A DNA stretch of 64,000 nucleotides from Lonicera japonica (lineage: Eukaryota > Streptophyta > Magnoliopsida > Dipsacales > Caprifoliaceae). Position numbers and translations under genes: made by a program. The stretch lies in assembly GCA_021464415.1 (NCBI GenBank), contig CM038470.1, positions 42,402,099 to 42,466,098 of the forward strand. The letters run 5' to 3'. Within the stretch, counting starts at the first letter, position 1; every line of letters starts with the position of its first letter. The notes under the pieces were generated by a model. The model worked only from the letters and a program-made list of their open reading frames with translations, did no database searches and had not been told where the DNA came from. This document shows, in pieces, positions 33,176 through 45,906 of the stretch.

Positions 33176-34020
33176 CAAATTAAGTGTACTGTTCAAACAA
33201 CTTTAACACAATAAAAAAATAAAAACATAGCATAGTTTACTCCTTACCACTATATGTACAATAGTTTAAACACGATGCATAATATACATAAATATAATGT
33301 TAAAAAGTAGTATTTGGATGCTCTTATAACACAACTAAAATTAGCATTTTTGCATTTTTTTCCCATTCTTTAATCTTCGCTTTCAACTCCTTCTCGATGC
33401 CAAAAAAAAAAAGGAAGAAAAAACACGATCTAGAGAGAGAAACAAACACCACCATTAATGGCTCGCCAAGCCATAAAACTCATCACCAAATTTGACATAA
33501 AAAACCATCAAAATTCTAAAACATCTATTAATTCTAAGTGCATAATAGTATAAACCATCAAATCCGTACCTTGACAAAGAATGAAGCTACCATATAAAAA
33601 AAATGAACAACAAATTGAAATCGAGTATAAAAACAAAAAGTGAAATCGTATATAGAAACTGAGATCATGTACAGAATTCTAGAAAGAGAAAATTTTGATT
33701 GTGTAAAGAATTATAAAGAGAAAATTTTGATCATTTAGTTGTGTAGGAGAGAGAGAGAGAGTACTGTTCATAAAACGTTTAAGAGATATTTATCTTAGGG
33801 GTATATTTGTCCACTAACATTTATCATTTTCCTTAATATAAATTAATATTATGAAAAGTGTCCTTATTGTAAAATCAAATTATGAAATTAGTACTACTTT
33901 CATAAAGTAATAACATGTCATGCCCATCATAAGGTCGGGGTGAACCATTTTGCAATCCCTAATCAATCAAAATTATATACAAAAATTTATACGCAATTTA
34001 TAAAAAGAATTAATTTGTAA
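33176..34020. other. Non-coding stretch
   Basis: AT-rich, with a GA microsatellite near 33748-33760. No gene is recognised. Confidence 0.45.
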
Positions 34021-34110
34021 CCATTAGGATTAGCCTAGTGGCTAGAACACACTCCTGAGTAGCGGGAGTCTTGAATTCGAATCCCGCATCAATGTATTAA
34101 AAACAATTCT
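34021..34110 (+). mobile_element. tRNA-derived SINE fragment
   Basis: A Pol III A-box-like TAGCCTAGTGG (34031-34041) and a B-box-like GAATTCGAATC (34073-34083) lie 31 bp apart, followed by CCGC and an A-rich tail. This is the tRNA-like head of a plant SINE. No cloverleaf can be drawn, so it is not a functional tRNA. The body and target duplications were not resolved. Confidence 0.7.
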
Positions 34111-35717
34111 CATTATTTACAATAAAATGCAAAAATCATGTGCTTTTTATTTACCCTATTATTTAAATGTGTTGAAGATTAAACAAAAATATTTTTATTT
34201 TATTTTTAAACTGAGGGAAGAACTAGGTGCTAGTTGGGTTTGACGCTCATTTAATTAATTGAAATAGATAATGGAGTAAAATAATTTGAATATAGGCTAT
34301 AGGAAATAAATAGGTTTATATCTCCAATGGTACAATCAAAATAATAAGGATAATTAATTTTAACAATACTAAAAAAATATAACCCAGTGGCAATCAAATC
34401 TTAACAATAAGTTAGCCATTAACCAAATTCAACTACTTAATAATTAAAACAAAAAATCTTTTTCAATAATTAAAATGGTGTCCTACTAATTATAGGTTGA
34501 AAGAAAGGAAACAGATGAGCATTTTAGATTTTGATAATCTTCCGCTAGCTTTCACCTCTTCTTTTCTTTGAAATTAAAATCTAAATAAATTATAACCAAT
34601 CAAAATAGTGGCCTCCACAATTTTGATTGAGAGATTATAACCATGTGGATTATATCATTATTAACCCACATGTTAAATGAATAATCAAATGCTCATTTCA
34701 TTATCCAATTAGATGATTTTATTTATATCCATAAGATTTTGCAGTTAATATATATTGTTAAGTTAATTCGCGTTCCTTATTAAATTAATTTGAGAGCGTG
34801 GATAGACTGACAAAAAAAATATTATTGACTTAATTTTCATAAATATTATTTTATTAATAATTTAATACCAAAATATCCACTAAATTAATAACTACATCCA
34901 CTAAATTAATTAGCTACATACATTATTGTTATTTTGCTAATTCCATCGCACGTTTTTGTTGCAAATTCTTCAAAGATGAAATATGTTGGTCATCTCCATT
35001 GAAATTAATTCTTTACAGTTATTTGAATTTTACATATTCTAAGAGGCATTAATTTTAATGTATGCAATCTAATTAATATAAAAAATTACTATTTTGCCCA
35101 AGTTTTTAATAGTTTTTTTACTCAGAACCACCCCGTTTCAAAAATTAGTGAGGAACCCAACATTTTATATTAGTATTCTTTTTTTTTGCTAAAGTCCAAC
35201 AAAAAAAGAAAATATTAAAAAAAGATGTTTTTCCGTTTAATCAAGAAAAGAATACAACTGCAGATCTGGATTCAAGACAAAACCTCATTTATGATGCTTT
35301 GCAAACAATACTTTATATCAGTTTTAGTAAAACAGTCACATAAAGTTAAAAGAAAATTACAAATATGACGGATGGTCACTAAAAGGACATGATTGAGTAT
35401 GGTAGAACAACATTCAAGACTGTTTACATGATGCGGTCACAAAAAATATTTGTTTTGTGACTGATTTATGATGACTGCCACAAAAAAAATAAAAATTTCA
35501 TGATGCTCAATAATTAATATACTGAATTATCAAGTGTGATTAATTTATTTATTTTTTACTATTTTTCCTCAAACCACTTCGGTGAAATAATATTTTCTTC
35601 CGGTAACTATTACACGATAACTATCACCAACACACAAAATAAATAAATTAAAAAAATAAAACATATTTTTCGTACAAGTGATTTTGTTTCTATCCACTAT
35701 ATCTTGCAGTTAATCTG
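34111..35717. other. Non-coding AT-rich stretch
   Basis: No ORF, RNA gene or clear element ends were recognised in about 1.6 kb. Confidence 0.45.
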
Positions 35718-36329
35718 CGCTATTTGTGAGAATCCGGATCTCTGACCCGAAAATATCTTTTTCTTTTGTTTTGAGAGAAAACTTGTTTTGTAGAGTCGCC
35801 AGTTTGTTTTATAAGAAAACAAACAAAAGATTGTATAAAAGACAATTTAATAACAAACTATCTTTCATACGTTTAAAACCAGAGATTGATTGAAATCTAC
35901 TTTGCTAGGGTTCGGGAATTACGTTACGAATTGGAAAGGTGTTAGGCACCCAATTCGCCCTTTCGGTCTCTTTAATGAATCATGTATTTAATTCCTATTT
36001 TAGATATCTTGCAAGTGATTTGAATTATTTTCAACATAGTCCTTTTGGATGAGTTCGGTGTAAAATGATATTTATGAAATCAGACTCAAGCTTTGCGAGC
36101 GCCTACGTATTCATTCTTAGAATGAAATTAGAATCTTGTAGTTCCACTTGTTTGAAAACTATTTTTATCCTTATTTGTTTTGAAAAATTGTCAAAACGGA
36201 TTTTAGTTTCTCGTAAAACTTAGAAAGGACTTTTTTTGAAAGTAGGGCTGGGATCAGTTCGGTTCTTGTCCAAATTATGAAGAACCGAAACCGGTTTTTT
36301 AGTGTTAAAATCGATTCAGTTTTATGAAT
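35718..36329. other. Dispersed-repeat-like segment
   Basis: The phrases 'agagtcgccagtttg' (35794) and 'gaaaggtgttaggcacccaattcgccc' (35935-35961) resemble a widely dispersed plant repeat, often seen in non-coding parts of LTR retrotransposons. This rests only on remembered similarity. A piece 'gggctgggatcagttcggtt' (about 36245) resembles the start of a hAT-type MITE that is not complete here. Confidence 0.35.
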
Positions 36330-36864
36330 ATTTTTTGAAGAGACGAAAGTGGAATAGGAAATGAATCGTCAAAAGGAGGAAGAATGGGGTTAGAAACCCG
36401 TTGGGGTACCATTGATTGATCAGAGGGTCCTCTGATCGATCAGAAGGCACCTTGGCTAAAGCCCCTCATTTTCTTTAAGTTTTTGCGGTCCATTTTGACC
36501 CCCGAATGACTTCTATTCGATTCGGCCTCAACACGAAGTTTGTAGAGGGGAATGACATGAAACCGTGGCCGCAAACAAGGACTTATTTGGACTTCATATG
36601 AAGAAGTTATGGCCTTCCAAAGTTGGCCAAAAACTCATTTATGCAAAAATTCGATTTTTCGCCGAAAATCTCCAAATTCAACTGCGGCTTCCCGAAATGC
36701 GTACTAACCATACACGCATACTTAATATCATTAAAATGACTTATTGGAAGTATTGGATCGACCAGTCGAGGTCTCAAAACAAAAATCGACTCCTTGGCGA
36801 AGAATTTTGCCTTCACCGGGCTTAAAAGGAAAATTATCGCGGAACTGAAATTCAAGGTGTTATA
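36330..36864 (-). repeat. Truncated family A LTR (start portion)
   Basis: It aligns with 47490-47953: 'ctctgatcgatcaga' palindrome (36430-36444), 'ttggctaaagcccctcat', 'tgacccccgaatgactt', 'agaagttatggccttccaaag' and 'cggcttcccgaaatgcgt'. It ends at ggtgttata, the reverse of the LTR start with one change. About the first 530 bp of a minus-oriented LTR are kept; the rest, towards 36330, is gone. It is probably the 3' LTR of the outer element of the nested stack. Confidence 0.75.
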
Positions 36865-38326
36865 GATTTGCTCAAAGTAGTGTCACTGGATGCGTTACCC
36901 GAAGTGAATACAAGGGAAGAAACTCGAACTTAACATATTGGCCCAAAAGTTAACCCACTATTAGGTGTCAAAAGTTCAAGAATACGCCATGTATCCACAA
37001 CTTACATATCATGAAGATAGTTTTCATATGTGCAATACACCTCTATGCGGCTCTCTTCTTTCATAAAGGTCTCAATCCAATAATACCTAGCCTAGAAGGT
37101 GTAACCCACGCTGCATACTATAACTCAAAGTCAATCCTCATTTGGGAAAGATTGGAGTGGTTCCACAATTAATGGAAAGGTGATGCGCGAATTAACCAAC
37201 CACCAACCCAAATTCCTTATGCAAGGAAAATGAGGAGTTCTAAGGAAGTTGAATTCACTCTTGCCAAGTTCATACTCAAGGAATGAGATCCCACTTGACC
37301 GTTACCCTACGAGTTGACAAAAATGTCCGGCCCCGCATTAAGGAGCTAACTAGTAATCCACCATACTTGTAGGAGTCGGTAGTGAGGTTCTCTGATCACT
37401 CGCGTCCATTGGCTACCCCCATGTAATCAATTGTCGACTCCCTTCCTTAAAGGATTGGCTATCAATATACGCTAAAACTAGAGCACCTCCCTAGTCTCTA
37501 CATTAGTTGTTAGTGTCACTACATTGGTCTCCGTGACTAAAATATAATGGTACTCAACAATCAAGATTCGTGTGTAAATGCATTACTTCACTTCGATAGG
37601 ATCCTAAATGGGTATTTAGACAAAGATGTTACATCCACACCGACAACCCCTAAATGGTGCTAACACAAGTTTGTTAATCCTAAGGATCAATCAGCTGGGC
37701 TTGACTAGACTGGCTGATCATCAAAGGGTTCTAAAACCGAATATATCAAGATACTAATCCCTAAACCAGGACCACTGGCAACCATAGGCTCTAGCAAATT
37801 AACGCTCTTATGCATGGCTTAAATTCTCCAAGAATTTAGCCACTTTTTAGCGCAACCCCACGAACCAATTAACCCCACTTACTAGTAATTGCTAAAGGGT
37901 CTTGTCCTCGACACGAGAATAGTTGCAGATAACTCCCCTTTTATCCGAACCTGCCGTCCCCACGACTTAAGGGAACCTTACACATATGATGCAGCTCCAC
38001 GCCACCTTGCCAACCATGTGTTCTCTAACAAATCAGTTTAACCAATATGAGTGAGTACCACAACCTTAGTTAGAGTTTATAGTCAACTCCCTACCATAGG
38101 GATGAGCAAAATGAGCTTACAAGCCACTAAGAAGTGATATGTCAAACGAATCATTCTAAAGATCTTTATCCGTTCCATAGGGAATAAATAAAACCTCATA
38201 TGTTCTGGATACAATTTGTTTGAAAGAGGTCTATGTTCACCCCTATCAAAATTCTAAAATGAAGGAATGTGATCTACCTCGCTTATCCTCGTCGATCTCA
38301 ATTTTGTAGTTAAATGATATTCCATA
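36865..38326 (-). repeat. Non-coding internal region of the outer family A element, part 1
   Basis: About 1.46 kb between the truncated LTR (36330-36864) and the inserted solo LTR (38327). No ORF over 60 codons and no retroviral-type protein motif is present. With 47954-48626 it would make a ~2.1-kb internal region ending in a primer-binding-site-like sequence, the structure of a large retrotransposon derivative (LARD) that relies on proteins from elsewhere. Interpretation is inference from position. Confidence 0.55.
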
Positions 38327-38468
38327 TGTGACGCCCCGAATCTCGTTAGGAGATTTAGGTCTCTGGGATTCGGTTAATGTACATGATTTGAAAATGTGAT
38401 AATGGGAAATTATATATATAAGGCCATATTTTAGAAAATTTTGGCATGTGGAGTTCGTATTTTTAATA

Positions 38469-38697
38469 AAACCAAATCTATAAATAAGAAAAATAAAGCT
38501 TAACTAGAAATATAACTCCACATCTTTCAAGTCATTCATTAAAATAGAAATCAAACACATCACTACGAATCAATCCCTCCAATGAGGTCCTAAAGTATAT
38601 AAATGGCCTTTATAATAGTTATGAATAGAATTTAATACAAATTAATGATACAATAAAGTCAAATGGTTATAATATCTATAATCCATAAGGGACAAGT
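38469..38697. repeat. 229-bp flank duplicated inside the CRM element (copy 1)
   Basis: Part of the family A LTR directly left of the CRM insertion, ending in the target site CAAGT. Base by base it is identical to 44968-45196, which lies between the CRM leader and its right-hand LTR. Confidence 0.95.
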
Positions 38698-39409
38698 TGA
38701 TATGAAACCACGATCGTATTTCTACCCAACAAGATGAATCCGCAACCCTTGACGCTGAAAAACGCAAGAACCTTGGAACCACGCGAAGTTAATGGAGGTG
38801 GAACCTCGACCCAATCCCAAAAACGAGAAAGAACCTTGGTATAGTCGTAGACAAACAATCAATCGATGGGTTAATTGATTGCTAAGTCGAAGAACAACAA
38901 GAACCCTAATTCTGGCTGTTCAAGACGTTCTTAGAACGTAAGAGGTGAAAAACACTCGGAAATTAATTAATCAAAGCTGCCTAAAAACAATAGCGTTAGC
39001 TCCTTTAAATAGGAGTAATTAAACCTACTAGGTCTAGGAAAATAAATAAAACGAAATTAATTGGTTTCCCACATAACTTGGGCCCCAAGCAAAACTAAAC
39101 ATAAATTAAGCTTAAAATAAACAAAGCCTAGCCCAGCCCATTTATCTAATACATGCTTTTTAATCTCTTGGGCTGCTATTTTAAACATCTTCAATTGGGC
39201 CTTTAAGTAATGTCTTCCATTCTTGAATCCGATCCCCTTCAATGATCCTCCATGCTTCAGCTTTGCTCATCATCTCTTGGACCATGGTCATAAGTGCCTC
39301 CTTGATCTTCTTGGCTCTAGCTCGAGTGATTGGGCCACTTGGAACCCGGATGGGATCTGCACAGCCTTCACTCCATGATCCAGCTCCAGTGCTATTCTTG
39401 GGCTCATCA
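38698..39409 (-). repeat. 3' LTR of the CRM-like element
   Basis: 712 bp. On the minus strand it contains the last 75 codons of pol ([20 protein letters not shown] near its start) and a TATA-like 'ctatttaaaggag' near 39010 that would give the transcription start. The downstream part is the R/U5 region. Confidence 0.93.
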
Positions 39410-42189
39410 TTTCCCTCCTCTTGAAAAGGAATTGTCCTCAATTCGTCACCTGCACTAAACGGACTTAGATCAGCAACATTAAATGTAGCACTCACATTAT
39501 ACTCACCTGGAAGATCAAGTTTGTATGCATTGTCATTGATCCTTTTCACAACTTGAAATGGTCCATCTCCTCTAGGTAACAACTTAGAACGCCTTTGAAC
39601 TGGAAAACGTTCCTTTCTCATGTGCAGCCAAACCCAATCTCCTGGTTCAAAGACCACCTTTTTCCTTCCTTTGTTTGCTTGCTGCACATACTGCTCAGTT
39701 CTTCTTTCAATGTTTTGCCTCGCCTTCTCATGAATCTGTCTAACAAACTCAGCTTTCTTCCTGCCATCTAGGTTAGCATGCTCAACAGGTAATGGCAATA
39801 AATCCAAAGGAGCTAAAGGATTAAAACCATACACAATCTCAAAAGGAGAAAACTTAGATGCAGAATGAACAGATCGATTATATGCAAACTTAACATGAGG
39901 CAAACATTCTTCCCACTCTTTCAAGTTCTTCTTAATTATGGCACGCAACAAAGTGGACAAAGTTCTATTCACTACTTCTGTTTGACCATCAGTTTGGGGA
40001 TGACATGTAGTAGAAAACAACAATTTAGTACCCAACTTTCCCCACAAAGTCTTCCAAAAGTAACTCAAAAACTTTGCATCCCTATCAGAAACAATGGTTC
40101 TAGGCATGCCATGCAATCGCACAATTTCTTTGAAGAACAAATTAGCAATTCGTGGTGCATCATCAGTTTTATTACAAGCAATAAAATGAGCCATTTTAGA
40201 AAACCTATCAACCACCACGAAAATAGAATCATTCCCATGCTTAGTCCTAGGCAATCCCAATACAAAATCCATAGAAATGTCAACCCAAGGGTCACTAGGA
40301 ATAGGTAATGGGGTATATAAACCATGGGGGTTTAACTTAGACTTTGCTTTCTTACAAGTAACACATCTCTCACAAATTCTTTCAACGTCCCTTTTTATGT
40401 GAGGCCAAAAGAAGTGTTCTTGTAATACTCCTAAAGTCTTAGCTATACCAAAGTGTCCCATTAGACTCCCACCATGAGCCTCTTTCACAAGCAACTCACG
40501 CAATGAACTTTTAGGCACACAAAGTTTGTTTTCACGCATTAAGAACCCATCATGCCTAAAGTACTTATCAAACGCCACTTTCTCACATGCATTAAAGATA
40601 TCTCTAAAATCAGCATCATCACAGTACAATTCCTTGATGTATTCAAATCCAAGCAATTTAGCATCTAAAGTAGCAATTAAAGCATACCTGCGTGACAAAG
40701 CATCTGCTACAACATTTTCCTTGCCCTGCTTGTACTTGATCACATACGGAAAAGTCTCTATGAACTCTACCCATTTGGCATGGCGCTTGTTCAACCTTTG
40801 CTGTCCCTTCAAGTGCTTCAACGATTCATGATCTGTGTGAATCACGAACTCCTTCGGCCAAAGATAGTGCTGCCAAGTATCCAATGCTCTCACCAATGCA
40901 TAAAGCTCCTTGTCATAAGTAGGGTAATTTAGAGTCGCCCCACCTAGCTTCTCACTAAAGTATGCAATTGGCTTCCCTTCCTGCATAAGAACAGCACCAA
41001 TACCATTTCCTGAAGCATCGCATTCAATTTCAAAAGTCTTTGAAAAGTTAGGCAAAGATAACAAGGGGGCGTTACTTAGCTTGCTTTTTAGTAATTGGAA
41101 TGCCTTCTCTTGTTCCTCTCCCCATTTGAACCCAACATTCTTCTTAATCACTTCAGTCAATGGCGCCGTAATTGTGCTAAAATCTCTCACGAATCGCCGA
41201 TAAAAACTAGCAAGTCCATGAAAACTTCGCACTTGCCCAACACTTGTAGGACTTTGCCATTCTTGAATAGCCTTCACCTTTTCTTTATCAACCTGAATAC
41301 CTTGTGCACTCACAACAAAACCAAGAAATACAAGCTTATCCGTGCAAAAGGTGCATTTCTTCAGGTTAGCATATAACTTCTCTTTTCGCAAGACATCCAA
41401 AACATATTTTAAATGAATTACATGGTCATCTAGACTCTTGCTATAAATTAAGATATCATCAAAATAGACCACAACGAATTTGCCAATGAATGATCTCAAA
41501 ACATGGTTCATCAATCTCATGAAAGTGCTAGGTGCATTAGTTAAACCGAAAGGCATAACTAACCATTCATATAAACCATATTTTGTTTTAAAAGCTGTTT
41601 TCCATTCATCTCCTTCTTTCATCCTAATTTGATGGTATCCACTTTTCAAATCAATTTTAGAGAATATGCTAGACCCATGCAACTCATCAAGCATATCATC
41701 TAAACGTGGAATGGGATGACGATACTTTACCGTGATATTATTAATTGCCCAACAGTCCACGCACATCCTCCACGTCCCATCCTTCTTCGGCACTAGCAAT
41801 ACTGGCACCGCACATGGGCTCATACTCTCTCTCACATACCCTTTCTCTAGTAACTCCGTCACTTGCCTTTGAAGTTCCTTCGTCTCCTCTGGATTACTCC
41901 TATAGGCTGGTCGGTTTGGAATGGATGCTCCGGGTACGAAGTCAATTTGGTGCTCTATTCCTCGAATAGGTGGTAAACCGCTTGGCGTATCCTCCGGAAA
42001 GACGTCACCAAAATCCTGCAACAAAGAGATAATAACACTAGGCAAAGAAGAATTTAGTTCGTTAGTGTTCAAAAGCGCTTCTTTGTACACAAGTACAAGA
42101 AGTTGGTTACAAAGCATCGCTCTTCTCACTTCATTAGCTCTAGCATAGAAATTCTTTTGCCTCCTCTCAAACTTACTCTCAATAGTCAC
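39181..42189 (-). pseudogene. Gypsy pol: RT, RNase H, integrase
   Basis: One uninterrupted frame of about 1000 codons. In order: a residual linker ([17 protein letters not shown]); reverse transcriptase (about 75-260) with [26 protein letters not shown] and catalytic YFDDILIYS (242-250); RNase H with [15 protein letters not shown] near 400; integrase with an HHCC zinc finger (HFGIAKT...[12 protein letters not shown], about 580-630) and a DDE core ([20 protein letters not shown], then [15 protein letters not shown]). The tail, [20 protein letters not shown], is encoded in the 3' LTR. No chromodomain was recognised, as expected of CRM members. The frame opens at a GTG (42189); the upstream bases in this frame contain a TAG, so it is one frame off gag. 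Classed as pseudogene because it cannot be translated as one gag-pol product. Confidence 0.92.
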
Positions 42190-43994
42190 TGGTTTTCCAC
42201 TCTACTTTCTTTTTTCTCAATTTCTTTTCTTTTTCCCTCACTCTCTTTCTTTTCCTCACCACTCACTCTCTTTTTCTTTTCAGCTCTCCGTTGCTCCTCC
42301 TCATTTTGCAACTTCAACTGATCAGCATAGGCTTGCTGTGGCGGTAGGGGTGCCAGAATGATTGTTCTCTTGTTCATCTCAAACGAATATTTATTGGTGA
42401 AGCCGTCGTGTTTAACTCTTCTGTCATATTGCCAAGGTCTCCCCAATAACATATGGCCGGCTTGCATGGGAACCACATCACAAAGTACTTGGTCCTCGTA
42501 CTTCCCAATGCTAAAGGACACCAAAACCTGCTTGTTCACCCTCACTTCACCGCTATCATTCAACCACTGCAGTTTGTAAGGCCTTGGATGTGTAGTCGTG
42601 TGCAATGCTAGCTTCTCCACCATAGTTGTGCTAGCCACATTAGTGCAACTACCTCCATCTATTACCAAGCTACACACCTTGCCTAGCACTAGGCACCGAG
42701 TGTGGAAAATATTCTCGCGCTGCTCCTCATCCTCCCTTGCTTGCACACTGAGCGCTCTCCTTGCAACTAACAACTCGCCCTGTATAGTGCTCTCCTCTTC
42801 TTCGATATCCTCCAAAGGTGGCATAGCTTCAGCGCCTTCTTCATCCGTTTCATATTCCCCATTATCCAGAAGCATCATTACTCGCTTGTTCGGGCATTGA
42901 GTAGACACGTGGCCTCTCCCTTGACACTTCCAACAGATAATGTCCCGGTTTCGAGTAGTAGGAGTATTAGTAGTGTCAGGTTTACCTTGGTTTCCAAGGC
43001 TGGCCGTCCCCTGTTTGGGCTCGGTTTTGGACTTTGATGCCGCTGATTTCTCCTCATTCTTCCAAAGGGGATTTGATTTCCAAGAGGGTGTGGTTGGACT
43101 TTGGTTTTGGCGTAGGCTACCCCTCCTCTTAAGTTGTCTCTCTATTTTAATTGCCGTGTGAACCATATCTTCAATCTCGACATACGGCTGCAGTTCAACC
43201 GCATTGGCAATTTCTCGATTTAACCCGCTTAAGAACCGCGCCACGGTAGCTTCTCTATTCTCATCAACCTTGGCCCGAATCATGGCCATTTCCATCTCCT
43301 TATAGTACTCATCAACACTACGATTCCCCTGTGTAAGCCCTTGTAATTTTTGGTACAATTCCCGATAATAGTGATCGGGTACAAATCACTTCTTCATCAG
43401 GCGCTTCATCTCTTCCCATGTCTCCACGGGCCCTTCATCACTACGCCTTCGCTCTGTCATCAAACGATCCCACCAAACAAGTGCATAATCGGAAAATTCA
43501 ATAGCTGCCAATTTAACCTTTTTGGACTCGGAGTAATTATGGCAAGCAAACACCAATTCCACTTTCTTGACCCACTCAAGATAGGCCTCGGGGTCATTCT
43601 TCCCTTGGAAGGATGGAATCTTCATTTTGATCCCATTCATGTTGTCATCCTCCCGATTAGTTCCTCTACCAAATCGCCTACCATTCCGTCGGTTAGCGGT
43701 TACCGAATCAATGTCACTATCTCCGTCATCAAAACTATCTCGGTAATAGTTATTAGGATCATTCTCAGCCCTCCTTTCTCTAGGCTGCATTCTCCCAGTC
43801 CTTTGAGCACTACGCGATTTGCCAGATTGTTCATGTTGAGCGCTCTCAACTCTATCTACTTTCACCTGCATTCGTTTTAATTCGTCACTGATCTCCTCCA
43901 CTTGCTCTCTAAAGCCACCCAACTCCTCTCTCATCATATTTTGTAAGGTACTTGTCATGGCTTCTTGGAACAACTTAGGATCGAAGTTCGACAT
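42186..43994 (-). pseudogene. Gypsy gag and protease, one stop codon
   Basis: The frame starts at ATG 43994 (MSNFDPKLFQEAM) and would run to 42186 (602 codons) except for one in-frame TGA at 43386-43388, inside 'MKK-stop-FVPDHYYRELYQKL'. The stop most simply derives from a CGA Arg codon by C-to-T change. Features: retrotransposon gag core (YLEWVKKVELVFACHNYSES, WWDRLM, GLTQGNRSVDEYYKEMEMAM), CCHC zinc knuckle (CWKCQGRGHVSTQC) and aspartic protease (LVIDGGSCTNVASTTMVEKL), then an Arg/Glu/Lys-rich linker. It ends four bases into the pol frame, where a purine-rich run suggests a one-base indel. Confidence 0.9.
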
Positions 43995-44426
43995 ATTGCT
44001 GCAAAACAGAGATTAGCACAATATAAAGAAATAAAGATTTCCTCACTGCACTCCCTTACGTGTTTCACTCAGAATATGTCACTCTGATTTTACCGCTCGT
44101 GTTTAGCTCTCAAAAGTAATGATAACCCTCACAATTTCACCTTTTGGAACTTTCAAACAAATCGAAAAGCCAGAACCTTCGTCTTGGTTCCCAAACAGAC
44201 CAATCACAACCTAGACAGATCAATTGTATGGTAGGACAAGTATGTTTTCACCAAGAACTCAAAAAAAAAACAGGAATCCCAGTGAATTATGGACACGATG
44301 TGAAGCGAGAAAATCGATAAAAATAAGCGAAAATTCAGTCTTGTGGAAATAAGATTTTTGGAATCCTTGGACCCTATATAACCCAAATCCAAGAAGAAAT
44401 AATTGCGAATTTCGGAAATTTTTGTA

Positions 44427-44457
<31 letters not shown>

Positions 44458-44967
44458 GATTCTGGGTCTCTCGACTTTTACTTTAATCTGGTGTAGTCGA
44501 AATTTCTAGAATTCAAAATTTTAGCAGAATAATAAGCACAATTCAAATCGACAATTAAAAAAAAAAATTCGCAATCGAAATTCGCACTGTTTGTACACAG
44601 CAATCAGAATTAATTAACCCTAATAGGCGAAACTCAACAACTAGGGTTTATACGCAGCAATCGAAACTCATCACAATCGAATCTCAGCAACTAGGGTTTA
44701 TATGGAGTTATCGAAGTTTCTATTAACCCTAATAATTGCAATATTAACAATCAAGAACAGATTCGAAACGCACTTAGTAAGAACAAATACGAAGATTAAT
44801 TATCAATCATCAACAGGTTCGAAAATTACTCAGCCACACAGATTCGATAATTATGTAGCAAAACTGTAGTAAAACAGAATCGATATTTTTTTTTTTTGGA
44901 ATCGAAATTAACAACCCTAGGTTTAAAAAGATACGAATTAAAGCAGCCTACGAAAAATATACGAATT
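43995..44967 (-). other. Leader of the CRM-like element
   Basis: Non-coding sequence between the gag start and the duplicated flank. It contains a 27-bp T-run at about 44431-44457 (A-run on the element's sense strand) and several 'caactagggttta' repeats (44638-44700). No sequence resembling a reversed tRNA-iMet primer site (gctctgatacca) occurs, so the PBS-proximal end is missing. The junction with the duplicated flank falls at a short 'aaaccaaatct' microhomology. Confidence 0.7.
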
Positions 44968-45196
44968 AAACCAAATCTATAAATAAGAAAAATAAAGCTT
45001 AACTAGAAATATAACTCCACATCTTTCAAGTCATTCATTAAAATAGAAATCAAACACATCACTACGAATCAATCCCTCCAATGAGGTCCTAAAGTATATA
45101 AATGGCCTTTATAATAGTTATGAATAGAATTTAATACAAATTAATGATACAATAAAGTCAAATGGTTATAATATCTATAATCCATAAGGGACAAGT
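44968..45196. repeat. 229-bp flank duplicated inside the CRM element (copy 2)
   Basis: Identical to 38469-38697, including the terminal CAAGT. It occupies the place where the primer-binding site and leader start should be, between the element's 5' leader and its right-hand LTR. Confidence 0.95.
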
Positions 45197-45906
45197 TGAT
45201 ATGAAACCACTATCGTATTTCTACCCAACAAGATGAATCCGCAACCCTTGACGCTGAAAAACGCAAGAACCTTGGAACCACGCGAAGTTAATGGAGGTGG
45301 AACCTCGACCCAATCCCGAAAACGAGAAAGAACCTTGGTATAGTCGTAGACAAACAATCAATCGATGGGTTAATTGATTGCTAAGTCGAAGAACAACAAG
45401 AACCCTAATTCTGGCTGTTCGAGACATTCTTAGAACGCAAGAGGTGAAAAACACTCGAAAATTAATTAATCAAAGCTGCCTAAAAACAATAGCGTTAGCT
45501 CCTTTAAATAGGAGTAATTAAACCTACTAGGTCTAGGAAAATAAAGAAAACGAAATTAATTGGTTTCCCACATAACTTGGGCCCAAGCAAAACTAAACAT
45601 AAATTAAGCTTAAAATAAACAAAGCCTAGCCCAGCCCATTTATCTAATACATGCTTTTTAATCTCTTGGGCTGCTATTTTAAACATCTTCAATTGGGCCT
45701 TTAAGTAATGTCTTCCATTCTTGAATCCGATCCCCTTCAATGATCCTCCATGCTTCAGCTTTGCTCATCATCTCTTGGACCATGGTCATAAGTGCTCCTT
45801 GATCTTCTTGGCTCTAGCTCGAGTGATTGGGCCACTTGGAACCCGGATGGGATCTGCACAGCCTTCACTCCATGATCCAGCTCCAGTGCTATTCTTGGGC
45901 TCATCA
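45197..45906 (-). repeat. Right-hand LTR of the CRM-like element
   Basis: 710 bp, differing from the 3' LTR by about seven substitutions and two single-base deletions ('gggcccaag' and 'gtgctcc'). It also carries the pol C-terminal reading frame, useless in this position. It is followed by CAAGT and the resumption of the family A LTR. Confidence 0.92.

Larger units (their letters stand above)
38698..45906 (-). mobile_element. CRM-like Ty3/gypsy retrotransposon, rearranged
   Basis: A minus-strand element with LTRs at 38698-39409 (3') and 45197-45906 (5' position), flanked by the perfect duplication CAAGT (38693-38697 and 45907-45911). LTRs begin TGATGAGCCC and end TTTCATATCA. The polypurine tract AAGAGGAGGGAAA abuts the 3' LTR (39410-39422). 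Gag-protease and pol frames are present but broken. Pol runs 229 bp into the 3' LTR and TGATGA starts the LTR, both hallmarks of CRM chromoviruses, which favour centromeric chromatin in many plants. The 5' LTR is not followed by a primer-binding site: 229 bp of left-flank DNA sit there instead. LTRs differ by about seven substitutions and two single-base gaps by eye, so the insertion is fairly recent. Confidence 0.93.

Noticed and set aside
34021..34110. Functional tRNA gene
   Set aside because: A and B boxes are present, but no acceptor or anticodon stems can be drawn. Better explained as a SINE head.
39865..43880. Plus-strand ORFs of 70-176 codons opposite gag-pol (for example 43350-43880)
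   Set aside because: Antisense shadows of the gypsy frames; no independent domain, no promoter.
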